Part shown: positions 19,201 to 26,413 of the stretch, one piece after another
Layout: each line of letters starts with the position of its first letter
How positions within the stretch are numbered: position 1 is the stretch's first letter
NCBI RefSeq assembly: GCF_009827305.1
Contig: NZ_WTYJ01000005.1
Coordinates: 62,001-126,000 of the forward strand
DNA from: Croceibacterium xixiisoli
Lineage (GTDB): Bacteria > Pseudomonadota > Alphaproteobacteria > Sphingomonadales > Sphingomonadaceae
Reading direction: 5' to 3'
Length of the DNA: 64,000 bases
Notes under the pieces: generated by a model
What the model was told of the DNA's origin: nothing
The model's database searches: none
What the model saw: only the letters and a program-made list of their open reading frames with translations
Program-made: the position numbers and the translations under genes

Positions 19201-19989
19201 GATCAGAGCCTGCAAATCGGCCTTGTCGGCACCGGTCAGCGCCTGGCGCGCGGCGGTGCGCACCTTCTTCGATGATCCGACCGCCGAATCCAGCAGCAGC
19301 GGCAGATAATGCCGGTGCAGCCCAAGCCGCCCGATGGTCGAAACCAGTTCCGCGCGCACATCGGCCGCGAGACCGCCCTGGATCGCGACCACCTCATCGC
19401 GCTGTTCTTCCAGCAGTTCGGCAACACCGCTGAAGCGGCCGACCGAGGTGTTCGTGCCATAGCTGGCGGCATCGCGGCAGAACAGAACGTCGAGCACCGC
19501 AGGCAAGCCGGCCCCGCCCGCTTCGGATACGGCATGGAGCAGGCCCAGCGGCTGATCCTTGCGATCATCGCCCAGCCAGTTGGTGACGGCATGGCGCAAC
19601 CAATCCGGTGATTTCTTGGTGCCGTAATAACCCCAATCATAGGTGATGGGTTCAAGCGCGGCCAGCACCTCACCATACCGCTTCAGCTGGCCAGGCTGCC
19701 ACAGCCCGACATCCTTGAAGAGGCCCGCCTTATCCTTGCGAGGATAGCTACGATGCCGCGAGTTCCATTGTTGCTGTACGGCAGTCCCGGCGACAGTCAG
19801 CAGAAGAGACGGATTTTCGCCGGTCCGGATGAACTCGGCGGTCTCAGCCGGGAGATTGCCTCCGGCCTTGGCCAGATGGCCGAAGAAAGCGCGCAGTTTG
19901 GCGCTTGCCACGCCGCCCGCCGTATCACCCTCCCCCGCTTTCTCGATCCCCAGCCCCTGCTTAACCTTGTCCCAGATTCCGAGCGACAA
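16291..19989 (-). CDS. DUF4132 domain protein (YehI/MolR-like), first gene of unit
   Basis: A 1232-residue protein that matches the YehI/MolR size class. The N-terminal 800 residues look like HEAT-type alpha-helical repeats (for example VRTAARQAL, SRVRDAARNLL, VARAAMISALERMG); the C-terminus, roughly 950-1180, carries the DUF4132 region with EAMCLQRHWLREDWESFILGHPIVGRLATRLVW broken by basic and acidic patches. The start is TTG 19989, seven bases after GGGAG. MolR was once named a molybdate regulator, but no DNA-binding motif is seen here. It likely serves as the large scaffold or sensor of the MoxR-VWA system. Promoter region 19990-20211 is shared with the divergent SDR gene. Confidence 0.88.
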   Translation of the reverse strand: MSLGIWDKVKQGLGIEKAGEGDTAGGVASAKLRAFFGHLAKAGGNLPAETAEFIRTGENPSLLLTVAGTAVQQQWNSRHRSYPRKDKAGLFKDVGLWQPGQLKRYGEVLAALEPITYDWGYYGTKKSPDWLRHAVTNWLGDDRKDQPLGLLHAVSEAGGAGLPAVLDVLFCRDAASYGTNTSVGRFSGVAELLEEQRDEVVAIQGGLAADVRAELVSTIGRLGLHRHYLPLLLDSAVGSSKKVRTAARQALTGADKADLQALIEERLTSAAPGQRAELVDVIAGTLDAAAPALLEKIREGETSAKVLAALDRSTGATTSAIAVDENRQPDGEEGFTAVDGSWIAAPPTEPIPQSTPIGPEVMAVLKPAMEEFNRIYREARQSDAAKQKWHWTKHSAEVSAGDLEKLRKLAEGSGSAQHQRKPLAWMTSSLLRHPAVEAFLDHPDITLYHLMRLSVASSNSNFISLFSEWSGPVGAAVQRRVAKGADLRTIAALWLEHGGSDFLHEHLTRNWYWALPELEAPLWPYVLQRIELLDEALGLVPQSGQNAMRAMIGLDLLAGMPALPERYRPRLMILANDSSSRVRDAARNLLRDTPGIGGSIALQLEDGRQDTRALAADWLARRGDRDQAPAIRQALKKDKSDVARAAMISALERMGEDVSEYFDHAAMVKEAKAGIAKAKTKGLEWFPFDQLPALKWADGSDVDPVLPRWWVLLAVKLKQPGGNALMELWLDRLAPGDAHRLGWMVLTGWIDEDTRTPTDEEANAFAMAHVDTRLQQNIDYAKRWPQSADYWPTDRGIVFARLKSDHAGIYLSSTADSKGMLALTTHVNGADAAQRVRAYLKDHGGRVSQAKALLEALAANSSSAALQVVLVASNRTKQKSVQALAGSLIEAIADRNGWTAALLADRTIPHGGFEADGTLDLECGDNRRYTARLDESDAVVLFNADGKEVKSLPGPRVDEEKPAVDAAKKALSNARKEVKQVITAQAERLQEAMCLQRHWLREDWESFILGHPIVGRLATRLVWQGLDADGNEGETFRPMGDGSFTDRDDGDVDIAGFAEIRLAHSSLLDADVIAAWRQHLTDYAIKPPFDQFGRELPELTKQMVSARDIMDREGWMIETFKLRGTAGKLGYQRGPAQDGGWFLTYEKTYRDAGLIVEIEFTGSPLPEENRPAALQSLGFRKLKGQGVGGSYGGKVALGDVPPVLLAECWRDLHDIADKGTGFDAEWNKKAYV

Positions 19990-20211
19990 ACGCCTTCTCC
20001 CGTATTTGGATTCTCAATGGTCGAAAATGCTTTGCAGCACAGGAATGGCAATTCGCAGACAGGGCATTTGGCCGTATTGGGCAAGAATACGATGAGACCG
20101 GCGAAAATCACGATGATCTGCCGATCGACTCAGTCCCCGAAAAAGGCGGTTTCGCTTCGCAGCCGTGCTGTCTAAGTCACATGGCAGACAAGTGTGTTGG
20201 GAGAGACAAGG

Positions 20212-20940
20212 GTGAGCATTCTGGAAGGCCGCGTGGCCGTTGTGACCGGTGCCAGTTCAGGGATCGGGGAAGCCTGCGCGCGCGTGTTCGTGCAGCGCGG
20301 GGCGAAGGTCGTGCTCGCCGCACGCCGCGCCGAACGGCTGACCGCGCTGGTCGAAAAGATCGAGGCGCTAGGCGGCGAAGCGCTGGCCGTGGCTACTGAC
20401 GTGACCGATGAGGCGGCAGTGCAGAACCTGTTCGACAGCGCGGTGGCGCGGTTCGGCACGGTGGACGTGCTGATCAACAATGCCGGCATCGCCGACAGCA
20501 CCCCGGTGGACGAGATGTCGCTCGACCTGTGGCAGCAGGTGATCCAGACCAATCTGACATCGGCCTTCCTGTGCAGCCGTGGCGCCTTCCGCGTGATGAA
20601 GGGCAAGGGGCGCGGGCGGATCATCAACATCGGTTCGATTTCGGCCCGCGTGCCGCGCCAGCACAGCCCCGCCTATGCGGCCAGCAAATGGGGCCTGGAC
20701 GGGCTGACCCGTTCGCTGGCGATCGACGGGCGCGAACACAATATTGCCGCCTCCATCTTCCACCCCGGCATCGTCGCGACGGAAATCGCCCCCGGCGCGG
20801 TCAAGCTGCCGGACGATCTGAGCGCCGATCCGATGGATATCGCCGAAGTGATCGTCCACATGGCCGATATTCCCGACCATCTGAATTTCTACGAAGGCAT
20901 GGTCGTGCAGAACAAGATCCCCTTCCTCGGGCGCGGCTGA
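20212..20940 (+). CDS. SDR-family NAD(P)-dependent oxidoreductase
   Basis: A 242-residue classical short-chain dehydrogenase: cofactor motif TGASSGIG near the N-terminus, NNAG in the middle, catalytic serine in NIGSISARVP and the YAASK Tyr-Lys pair, all intact. Arginines after strand 2 (AARRAERL) favour NADP(H). GTG 20212 follows GGGAG by six bases. The alpha-hydroxyacid dehydrogenase gene starts 3 bases after its stop, so the two probably form a small operon that interconverts hydroxy- and keto-compounds. Substrate unknown. Confidence 0.88.
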   Translation: MSILEGRVAVVTGASSGIGEACARVFVQRGAKVVLAARRAERLTALVEKIEALGGEALAVATDVTDEAAVQNLFDSAVARFGTVDVLINNAGIADSTPVDEMSLDLWQQVIQTNLTSAFLCSRGAFRVMKGKGRGRIINIGSISARVPRQHSPAYAASKWGLDGLTRSLAIDGREHNIAASIFHPGIVATEIAPGAVKLPDDLSADPMDIAEVIVHMADIPDHLNFYEGMVVQNKIPFLGRG

Positions 20941-20943
20941 GCC

Positions 20944-22092
20944 ATGGCTGGGCATCTGGGCTGCTACAACATCGCCGATCTGCGCGATCGGGCAAAACGG
21001 CGCCTGCCGCTCGGCATATGGGAATATGCCGAGCGCGGGGTGGAGGATGAAACCGGCATGGCGCGCAACCGCGCGGCGTTCGACCGGATCACCTTCCGCC
21101 CGCGCGTGCTGCGCCGGGTGGACCGGATCGATACTTCGGTCAGCATCTTCGGCCAGCCGACCCCGATGCCCCTGGCCCTGGCGCCCACCGGCGCGGCCGG
21201 TCTGCTGTGGCACAATGGCGATCTGGCACTGGCGCGGGCGGCAGCGGCCGCCGGCCTGCCCTTCACCATTTCCAGCGCCAGCACGCTCGATGTCGATGTG
21301 ATCGCCAGCGCCGGCGGGCGGCTGTGGTTCCAGCTATATCTGTGGGAAGATCGCAGCCTGTCGATGGCCGTGGTCGATCATGCGGCGGAACTGGGGTGTG
21401 AGGCGCTGTTCGTCACGCTGGACATGGCGGTGCCGCCCAATCGCGAATATATCCACCGCAATGGCTTCGGCACGCCGTTCACGCTCAACGCCCGCAACAC
21501 CATCGACGTGCTGACCCATCCGCGCTGGCTGGCCGGCGTCATGGGCCGCTACATGCTGAGCGGCGGTATTCCGACCCAGGCCAATCTGCCGGATCGCTTG
21601 CGCACCAAGGTCACCAAGGGCGCGCCCCCGGGGGCATTGTTCAAGCAGGATGATCTCGATTGGGACGGGATCAGGGAATTGCGTGACCGGTGGAAGGGCA
21701 GACTGATCCTCAAGGGCATCCTGCACCCTGCAGATGCGGAACAGGCGCTGGCCGCAGGCGCGGATGGTGTGGTGGTTTCCAACCATGGCGGGCGGGCACT
21801 CGATTCCTCGGTCGCGACGATCGATGCCCTGCCTGACATTGTGCGCGCCGTGGGCGGCAAGATGACCATCTTCCTCGACAGCGGCATTCGCCGGGGCAGC
21901 GATATCGTCAAGGCGCGTGCGCTGGGCGCCGATGCCGTGCTGGCCGGGCGCGCGCCGCTCTATGGCCTTGCGGCTGCGGGCGAGGCCGGCGTGGCCCGCG
22001 CGCTGGAACTGCTGCGCGCCGAAACGGCACGCACCATGGCGATGCTGGGCACACGCAATTTTGCCGAAGTGGCCGATGCGCTGGCGGATTGA
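20944..22092 (+). CDS. FMN-dependent alpha-hydroxyacid dehydrogenase/oxidase (LldD-like)
   Basis: A 382-residue TIM-barrel flavoenzyme that oxidises an L-2-hydroxyacid to a 2-keto acid. Diagnostic sites are present: the N-terminal PLGIWEYAERGVEDE segment, LALAPTGAAGL for FMN contact, FQLYLW with the catalytic tyrosine, the SNHGGRALD active-site His/Arg motif, and DSGIRRGSDIVKA for phosphate binding. Length fits L-lactate dehydrogenase (LldD), glycolate oxidase and mandelate dehydrogenase. Lactate is the default guess; mandelate-like substrates are possible. It is 3 bases behind the SDR gene. Confidence 0.88.
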   Translation: MAGHLGCYNIADLRDRAKRRLPLGIWEYAERGVEDETGMARNRAAFDRITFRPRVLRRVDRIDTSVSIFGQPTPMPLALAPTGAAGLLWHNGDLALARAAAAAGLPFTISSASTLDVDVIASAGGRLWFQLYLWEDRSLSMAVVDHAAELGCEALFVTLDMAVPPNREYIHRNGFGTPFTLNARNTIDVLTHPRWLAGVMGRYMLSGGIPTQANLPDRLRTKVTKGAPPGALFKQDDLDWDGIRELRDRWKGRLILKGILHPADAEQALAAGADGVVVSNHGGRALDSSVATIDALPDIVRAVGGKMTIFLDSGIRRGSDIVKARALGADAVLAGRAPLYGLAAAGEAGVARALELLRAETARTMAMLGTRNFAEVADALAD

Positions 22093-22116
22093 TCCTGCCG
22101 GCCGGCGGGGCTGACC

Positions 22117-23115
22117 ATGCGCAAGCTTGGGTTGGCCGCGCTGGCACCGCTGGCGCTGCTCTCGGCCAGCCCGGCCGGAAGCACAACTATACAAACCGGG
22201 CCCACTGCGGCGGGCTTCGGCGTGTTGCAGGTGCTCGATGATCGGCTGGCGCAGATTGCCGATCCGCTGCTCCGCGCCAATGCGCCCCTGTGCCGCAATC
22301 TGATGCCCGGGCTGGGCATGGTGCTGCACAGCGCGGACCAATATCCGGCCGCCTTGCGCAGCCATTTCCCCAATGGTGAGATTGCTGTCGCCGGCACCCT
22401 GCCCCAATCCGCCGCGGCACAGGCCGGCATGCGGTCCGGCGATGGAATTGCCGCAATCAACGGCGTGGCCGCGCAGGCATGGCCGCGCAACGAGGGGCAG
22501 ATCCTGCGGGATGCCGCCTTTGCCCGGCTCAGCAGCCTGCCGGCCGATGCCCCGCTCCAGTTGACGCTTCGCCGGGGCGACAGCGATCTGGTGGTCGAAA
22601 TGCAGCCAGTCCCGGCCTGTCGCGTGCTGTCGGAAGTCGTCACCGATCACAGCCTGTTCGCGCACACCGATGGGCGGATCATCCAGTTGAGCGCCGGCTT
22701 CGTTTCGCAGGCCAGCGATGACAATCTGGCAGCGATCTTCGCCCATGAATTGGCGCATGTGATCCTGGAGCACCGGCGGCGCCTGGCGGAGGCCGGCATT
22801 CCGGCCGGAAGCAAGGGCGACACCGGGCGCAACCGGGATATCAATCGCCAGACGGAGATCGAGGCCGACCGGCTGTCCGTCCATCTGCTGGCCAATGCCG
22901 GATTTGACCCGGCTGCGGGCCCGGGGCTGTTCCGCTCCCCCATCGGCCGACGGATGTCAGGAGGATTGCTGCGCAGTCCGATCTATCCATCCGCACGGGA
23001 CCGGGCCGATACGATGGATCGGGAGATTGCCGACTATCAGCTTCAGCGCCGCCAGCGGCTTTCCATGGCCGGGCATTTGATGCTTACGCGGGACCAGCCC
23101 TTGCTGACAGAATAA
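22117..23115 (+). CDS. M48-family metalloprotease with PDZ-like domain, exported
   Basis: A 332-residue protein with an N-terminal signal peptide (MRKLGLAALAPLALLSASPAG). Residues about 85-155 resemble a PDZ domain (QAGMRSGDGIAAINGV). The peptidase core has the zinc motif HELAHVILEH and the downstream glutamate in QTEIEADRLSVHLLANAGFD, so it should be active. It belongs with periplasmic M48 peptidases that clear misfolded envelope proteins, though the PDZ-before-peptidase order is less common. It starts 24 bases after the hydroxyacid dehydrogenase. Confidence 0.85.
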   Translation: MRKLGLAALAPLALLSASPAGSTTIQTGPTAAGFGVLQVLDDRLAQIADPLLRANAPLCRNLMPGLGMVLHSADQYPAALRSHFPNGEIAVAGTLPQSAAAQAGMRSGDGIAAINGVAAQAWPRNEGQILRDAAFARLSSLPADAPLQLTLRRGDSDLVVEMQPVPACRVLSEVVTDHSLFAHTDGRIIQLSAGFVSQASDDNLAAIFAHELAHVILEHRRRLAEAGIPAGSKGDTGRNRDINRQTEIEADRLSVHLLANAGFDPAAGPGLFRSPIGRRMSGGLLRSPIYPSARDRADTMDREIADYQLQRRQRLSMAGHLMLTRDQPLLTE

Positions 23116-23124
23116 GCCCGGCCC

Positions 23125-23640
23125 TCAACCTCGATGTTCAGGCGCTTCGCTGATGTCGATATAGCGGCGATCATAATAGGACAGCGGCACCGCATTGGCG
23201 CGGTGCTTGGCCGCGATCAGTTCACCGATGAAAATCGAATGGGTGCCGAATTCGTGGCAATGCGCCCGGCGGCAAACCAGGCTGGACTGCGCGGTCGCCA
23301 GGATCGGCACGCCATGGCTGTCTTCCCATTCCCCGACAGCAAAGCGATCTTCCCCCCGGCCCGACATGAACTGTTCGGCCACATCGCGATTGCCCAGACC
23401 CAGCACATTGATGGCGAAAGTATCGGCATTGTTGAGCGGATCATGCAGCGAAGCCGAACGGTTCACACAGACCAGCAGGGATGGCGGATCGAAGCTGAGC
23501 GAACTGACCGCGGTGGCCAGAATGCCGAAGCGTTCCCCGCCATGACCTGTCGTCACAGCGTAAACTGTCGCCGCCACATGGCGCATGGCGTTGCGGAAGC
23601 TGTTGAGCAGCTCGCCCTGATCTTGATCAATTTGCGTCAC
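23125..23640 (-). CDS. Flavin reductase domain protein
   Basis: A 171-residue flavin reductase of the split-barrel FMN-binding type. The conserved FRNAMRHVAATVYAVTT start, TAVSSLSFDPPSLLVCVNRSASLHD core and FAINVL/FGTHSIFIGEL segments are all present. Such enzymes use NAD(P)H to supply reduced FMN or FAD to a monooxygenase. The start is GTG 23640. It shares a 99-base gap with the divergent riboflavin operon, so a joint control by flavin supply is plausible. No monooxygenase partner is adjacent. Confidence 0.87.
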   Translation of the reverse strand: MTQIDQDQGELLNSFRNAMRHVAATVYAVTTGHGGERFGILATAVSSLSFDPPSLLVCVNRSASLHDPLNNADTFAINVLGLGNRDVAEQFMSGRGEDRFAVGEWEDSHGVPILATAQSSLVCRRAHCHEFGTHSIFIGELIAAKHRANAVPLSYYDRRYIDISEAPEHRG

Positions 23641-23719
23641 AACCTACCAATGGTCATTGGCGGCCTGACGTGCAAGACTCAAACACACATTCACGACAAT
23701 GTGATGCAAGTTTCTTGTG

Positions 23720-23737
23720 ATCACATTTTAATGTGAT
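23720..23737. promoter_or_regulatory. Perfect palindrome ATCACATTTTAATGTGAT (candidate operator)
   Basis: A perfect 8-2-8 inverted repeat (ATCACATT, TT, AATGTGAT) ends 2 bases before the first ATG of ribBA. A promoter-like TTGTGA (23715) with TATATG (23737) 16 bases later would put the transcription start close to ATG 23749, suggesting a leaderless mRNA. The palindrome fills the promoter spacer, so a bound dimer would block transcription. No ribosome site is seen before either ATG. The binding protein is unknown; the HTH of the ribBA product is a candidate. Confidence 0.55.
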
Positions 23738-23739
23738 AT

Positions 23740-25053
23740 ATGGGGCGCATGACACCGAGCATCATCGATCGCGTCCGCGCCATCGTGTCCGAAGGGACCA
23801 TGACGCGTGCCGGCCTCGCCCGCGCAGCTGGCCTCCATGCCAACACTTTGCGTGAATGCACCGAAACCGGGTGGAACCCGACGGCGGAAACCCTGGGCAA
23901 GCTTGAACGCTTCCTGGCGGAAAACGACGAATCGCCGGTGCTGGTCCCGATCGAGGAGATCATCGACGAGGCACGCAATGGCCGGATGTACATCCTGGTC
24001 GATGACGAGGACCGAGAGAATGAAGGCGATCTGATCATTCCCGCGCAAATGGCCACGCCTGATGCGATCAACTTCATGGCCACCCACGGGCGCGGGCTGA
24101 TCTGCCTGGCGCTGACCCGGGATCGGGTCGATACGCTGTCGCTCGAACTGATGAGCCGCAAGAACGGCACCAGGCATGAAACCGCCTTCACCATTTCCAT
24201 CGAGGCGCGCGAAGGCGTGACCACCGGCATCAGCGCCGGCGATCGCGCGCGGACCATTTCCGTCGCCATCGATGCCGGCAAGGGCGCCGAGGATATCGTC
24301 ACCCCCGGCCATGTCTTCCCGCTGGTGGCGCGCGAAGGCGGCGTGCTGGTCCGCGCTGGCCATACCGAAGCATCGGTCGATATCTCCCGCCTGGCCGGGC
24401 TCAATCCTTCGGGCGTGATCTGCGAGATCATGGAGGAAGACGGCAGCATGGCGCGGCTCGACGGGCTGATCCGCTTTGCCCGCAAGCATGGGCTGAAGAT
24501 CGGCACGATCCGCGATCTGATCGCCTATCGCCGCAAGCATGATCATCTGGTCGAAAAGCGGGCGGAAGCGCGCTTTGCCAGCCGCTGGGGCGGGGATTGG
24601 ACCGCGATCAGTTTCTGGAACAAGGCCACCAAGGGCGAAACCATGGCCCTGGTGAAGGGCCGGATCGATCCCGAAAAGCCGACGCTGGTGCGCATGCATG
24701 CCCTGTCGCTGTTCGACGATGTGTTCGGCAATGACACCGAACGCAACGGTCTGCTCGAAGGGGCGATGCGGATCATCGGCGAGGAAGGACGCGGAGTGGT
24801 CGTGCTGCTGAACCGGGCATCGCCCAGCGGGCCAAGCTCGGCCATTCGCCGGCTGGCGCGCGAAGCGCCGGTGGATGACGGGCAGGAACCGTCGGAACAG
24901 CGCGATTATGGCGTCGGTGCGCAGATCCTGGCGGAACTGGGCGTGCATCACATGGAATTGCTGACCAATACAAGGCATTCGCTGGTCGGGCTCGAAGGCT
25001 ATGGCCTGTCGATCATCGGCGAACGTCCCATTACCCCTGAAGGAGCCGAATGA
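23740..25053 (+). CDS. ribBA: RibBA: HTH + DHBP synthase + degenerate GTP cyclohydrolase II
   Basis: A 437-residue three-part protein. Residues about 5-60 form a Cro/C1-like helix-turn-helix ([18 protein letters not shown]). Residues about 68-265 are an intact 3,4-dihydroxy-2-butanone-4-phosphate synthase: [33 protein letters not shown] and [22 protein letters not shown]. The remainder resembles GTP cyclohydrolase II, but the three zinc cysteines are missing ([15 protein letters not shown] instead of a C-x10-C-x-C site) and the EGR loop is lost, so it should be inactive. A true RibA must be elsewhere. ATG 23740 or ATG 23749 may start it. ribH overlaps its end by 4 bases. Confidence 0.9.
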   Translation: MGRMTPSIIDRVRAIVSEGTMTRAGLARAAGLHANTLRECTETGWNPTAETLGKLERFLAENDESPVLVPIEEIIDEARNGRMYILVDDEDRENEGDLIIPAQMATPDAINFMATHGRGLICLALTRDRVDTLSLELMSRKNGTRHETAFTISIEAREGVTTGISAGDRARTISVAIDAGKGAEDIVTPGHVFPLVAREGGVLVRAGHTEASVDISRLAGLNPSGVICEIMEEDGSMARLDGLIRFARKHGLKIGTIRDLIAYRRKHDHLVEKRAEARFASRWGGDWTAISFWNKATKGETMALVKGRIDPEKPTLVRMHALSLFDDVFGNDTERNGLLEGAMRIIGEEGRGVVVLLNRASPSGPSSAIRRLAREAPVDDGQEPSEQRDYGVGAQILAELGVHHMELLTNTRHSLVGLEGYGLSIIGERPITPEGAE

Positions 25054-25472
25054 TGGCGAGTTTTCTGATCGTTGAAGCGCGTTTTTACGACCATCTGAAC
25101 GATATGCTGGTGGCCGGTGCGCGCGCCGCGCTGGAAGCTGCCGGGCATGAGGTGGACGTGCTGACCGTTCCCGGCGCGCTGGAAGTGCCCGGCGCCATTG
25201 CGGTGGCCGCCGAAAGCGAACGCTATGACGGCTTTGTCGCGCTGGGCGTGGTGATCCGGGGCGAAACCTATCACTTCGAAATCGTCGCCGGGGAAAGCGC
25301 GCGCGGCATCATGGCGCTCACCATGGATGGCCTTCCGATCGGCAACGGCATATTGACGACCGAGAATGAAACGCAGGCGATCGTTCGTGCGGATCCGGCC
25401 CAGTTGAACAAGGGTGCCGGTGCCGCCGAAGCAGCGATGGCCCTGCTGGCCTTGCAGGAGAGATTTGCATGA
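25050..25472 (+). CDS. ribH: 6,7-dimethyl-8-ribityllumazine synthase
   Basis: A protein of about 140 residues that condenses the RibBA product with the pyrimidine intermediate to give lumazine, the penultimate step of riboflavin synthesis. The GALEVPGAI substrate-binding loop, [16 protein letters not shown] with its catalytic histidine, and the C-terminal [12 protein letters not shown] helix are present. Two ATGs lie in tandem (25050 and 25053); the second has better spacing from AAGGAG. It overlaps both ribBA and the aldo-keto reductase gene by 4 bases, which points to one coupled operon. Confidence 0.93.
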   Translation: MMASFLIVEARFYDHLNDMLVAGARAALEAAGHEVDVLTVPGALEVPGAIAVAAESERYDGFVALGVVIRGETYHFEIVAGESARGIMALTMDGLPIGNGILTTENETQAIVRADPAQLNKGAGAAEAAMALLALQERFA

Positions 25473-26395
25473 GCGTTCACCCCGCGATTTCCGGTCTGCC
25501 GCTGGTACTGGGCGGCAATGTGTTCGATTTCACCGCTGACGTGGATACCAGCTTCGCCATTCTCGACCGCTTCTATGAAGCAGGCGGGCGGATGGTGGAT
25601 ACCGCGCAGGGCTATTCGGTCTGGGTGCCCGGCCATGTCGGCGGCGAAAGCGAAGCGGTGATCGGCCAATGGCTGACATCGCGGGGCGTGCGCGCCGATA
25701 TGCGCATCCACACCAAGACCGGCATGAACGGGGATCCGGGCGATCTGGAACCGGGAAAGGTGGCCGCAGAGCTGGAAAAGAGCCTGGAACGGCTGCAGAC
25801 CGACTATGTCGATCTTTATTACGCCCATCGCGACGATGTGCAGACGCCGCAGGATGAGGTGGCCGAAGGGTTCAATGCGCTGGTGCTGGATGGCAAGGTG
25901 CGCGAACTGGGTGCCTCCAATTACGACGCGGCCCGGCTGGGCGCGATCCATGCGCTGGCGCTGGCCAATGGGCAGCGGCCCTTCACCGTGCTGCAGAACG
26001 AATACAATCTGGTCGAACGCGATGCGTTTGGCGCCGATCTGCAGCAGCTGTGCATCGAAAAGGGCATTGCCATGCTGCCCTGGTTCGGGCTCGCCGCCGG
26101 TTTCCTGACCGGCAAATATCGTTCGCGCGACGATCTGGCCAAGCACAATCGCGGCTCCAGCATCGAACGCTTTTTCGACAAGGGGCTGACCATCCTGCCG
26201 GTGCTGGATGATGTGGCGGCGGAAACGGGCGCCAGCCTGGCGGCGGTGTCGCTGGCCTGGCTGGCCCGCCAGCCGGGCATCACCGCGCCGATCGCCAGCG
26301 CCAGCCGGCCCGATCAGCTCGATGTGCAGTTCGAAGCAATCGCGCTGACGCTCAGCGATGACCAGATCGCACGGCTGACGGCGGCGGGGGCGTAA
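25469..26395 (+). CDS. Aldo/keto reductase
   Basis: A 308-residue (beta/alpha)8 NADPH-dependent reductase. The catalytic tetrad can be placed as Asp in MVDTAQGYS, Tyr in GYSVW, Lys in HTKTGM and His in YYAHRDD, followed by the [10 protein letters not shown] strand and the cofactor-binding [12 protein letters not shown] near the C-terminus. It starts inside the ribH stop (ATGA), so it is translated with the riboflavin genes. Whether it acts on a riboflavin intermediate or an unrelated aldehyde is unknown. It converges with the M13 peptidase gene. Confidence 0.88.
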   Translation: MSVHPAISGLPLVLGGNVFDFTADVDTSFAILDRFYEAGGRMVDTAQGYSVWVPGHVGGESEAVIGQWLTSRGVRADMRIHTKTGMNGDPGDLEPGKVAAELEKSLERLQTDYVDLYYAHRDDVQTPQDEVAEGFNALVLDGKVRELGASNYDAARLGAIHALALANGQRPFTVLQNEYNLVERDAFGADLQQLCIEKGIAMLPWFGLAAGFLTGKYRSRDDLAKHNRGSSIERFFDKGLTILPVLDDVAAETGASLAAVSLAWLARQPGITAPIASASRPDQLDVQFEAIALTLSDDQIARLTAAGA

Positions 26396-26413
26396 CGCCC
26401 CCACCCTGCCCGA

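Noticed and set aside
16291-19989. Naming the DUF4132 gene a molybdate regulator because of the MolR name
   Set aside because: No DNA-binding motif, no molybdenum genes nearby; the old name is not supported by sequence.
19990-20211. A tRNA or small RNA in the 222-base gap between the DUF4132 and SDR genes
   Set aside because: No cloverleaf, no promoter-terminator pair; only a weak AGACAAG repeat was seen.
23641-23739. An FMN (RFN) riboswitch before ribBA
   Set aside because: The whole gap is 99 bases and is shared with a divergent gene; none of the conserved RFN helices is visible.
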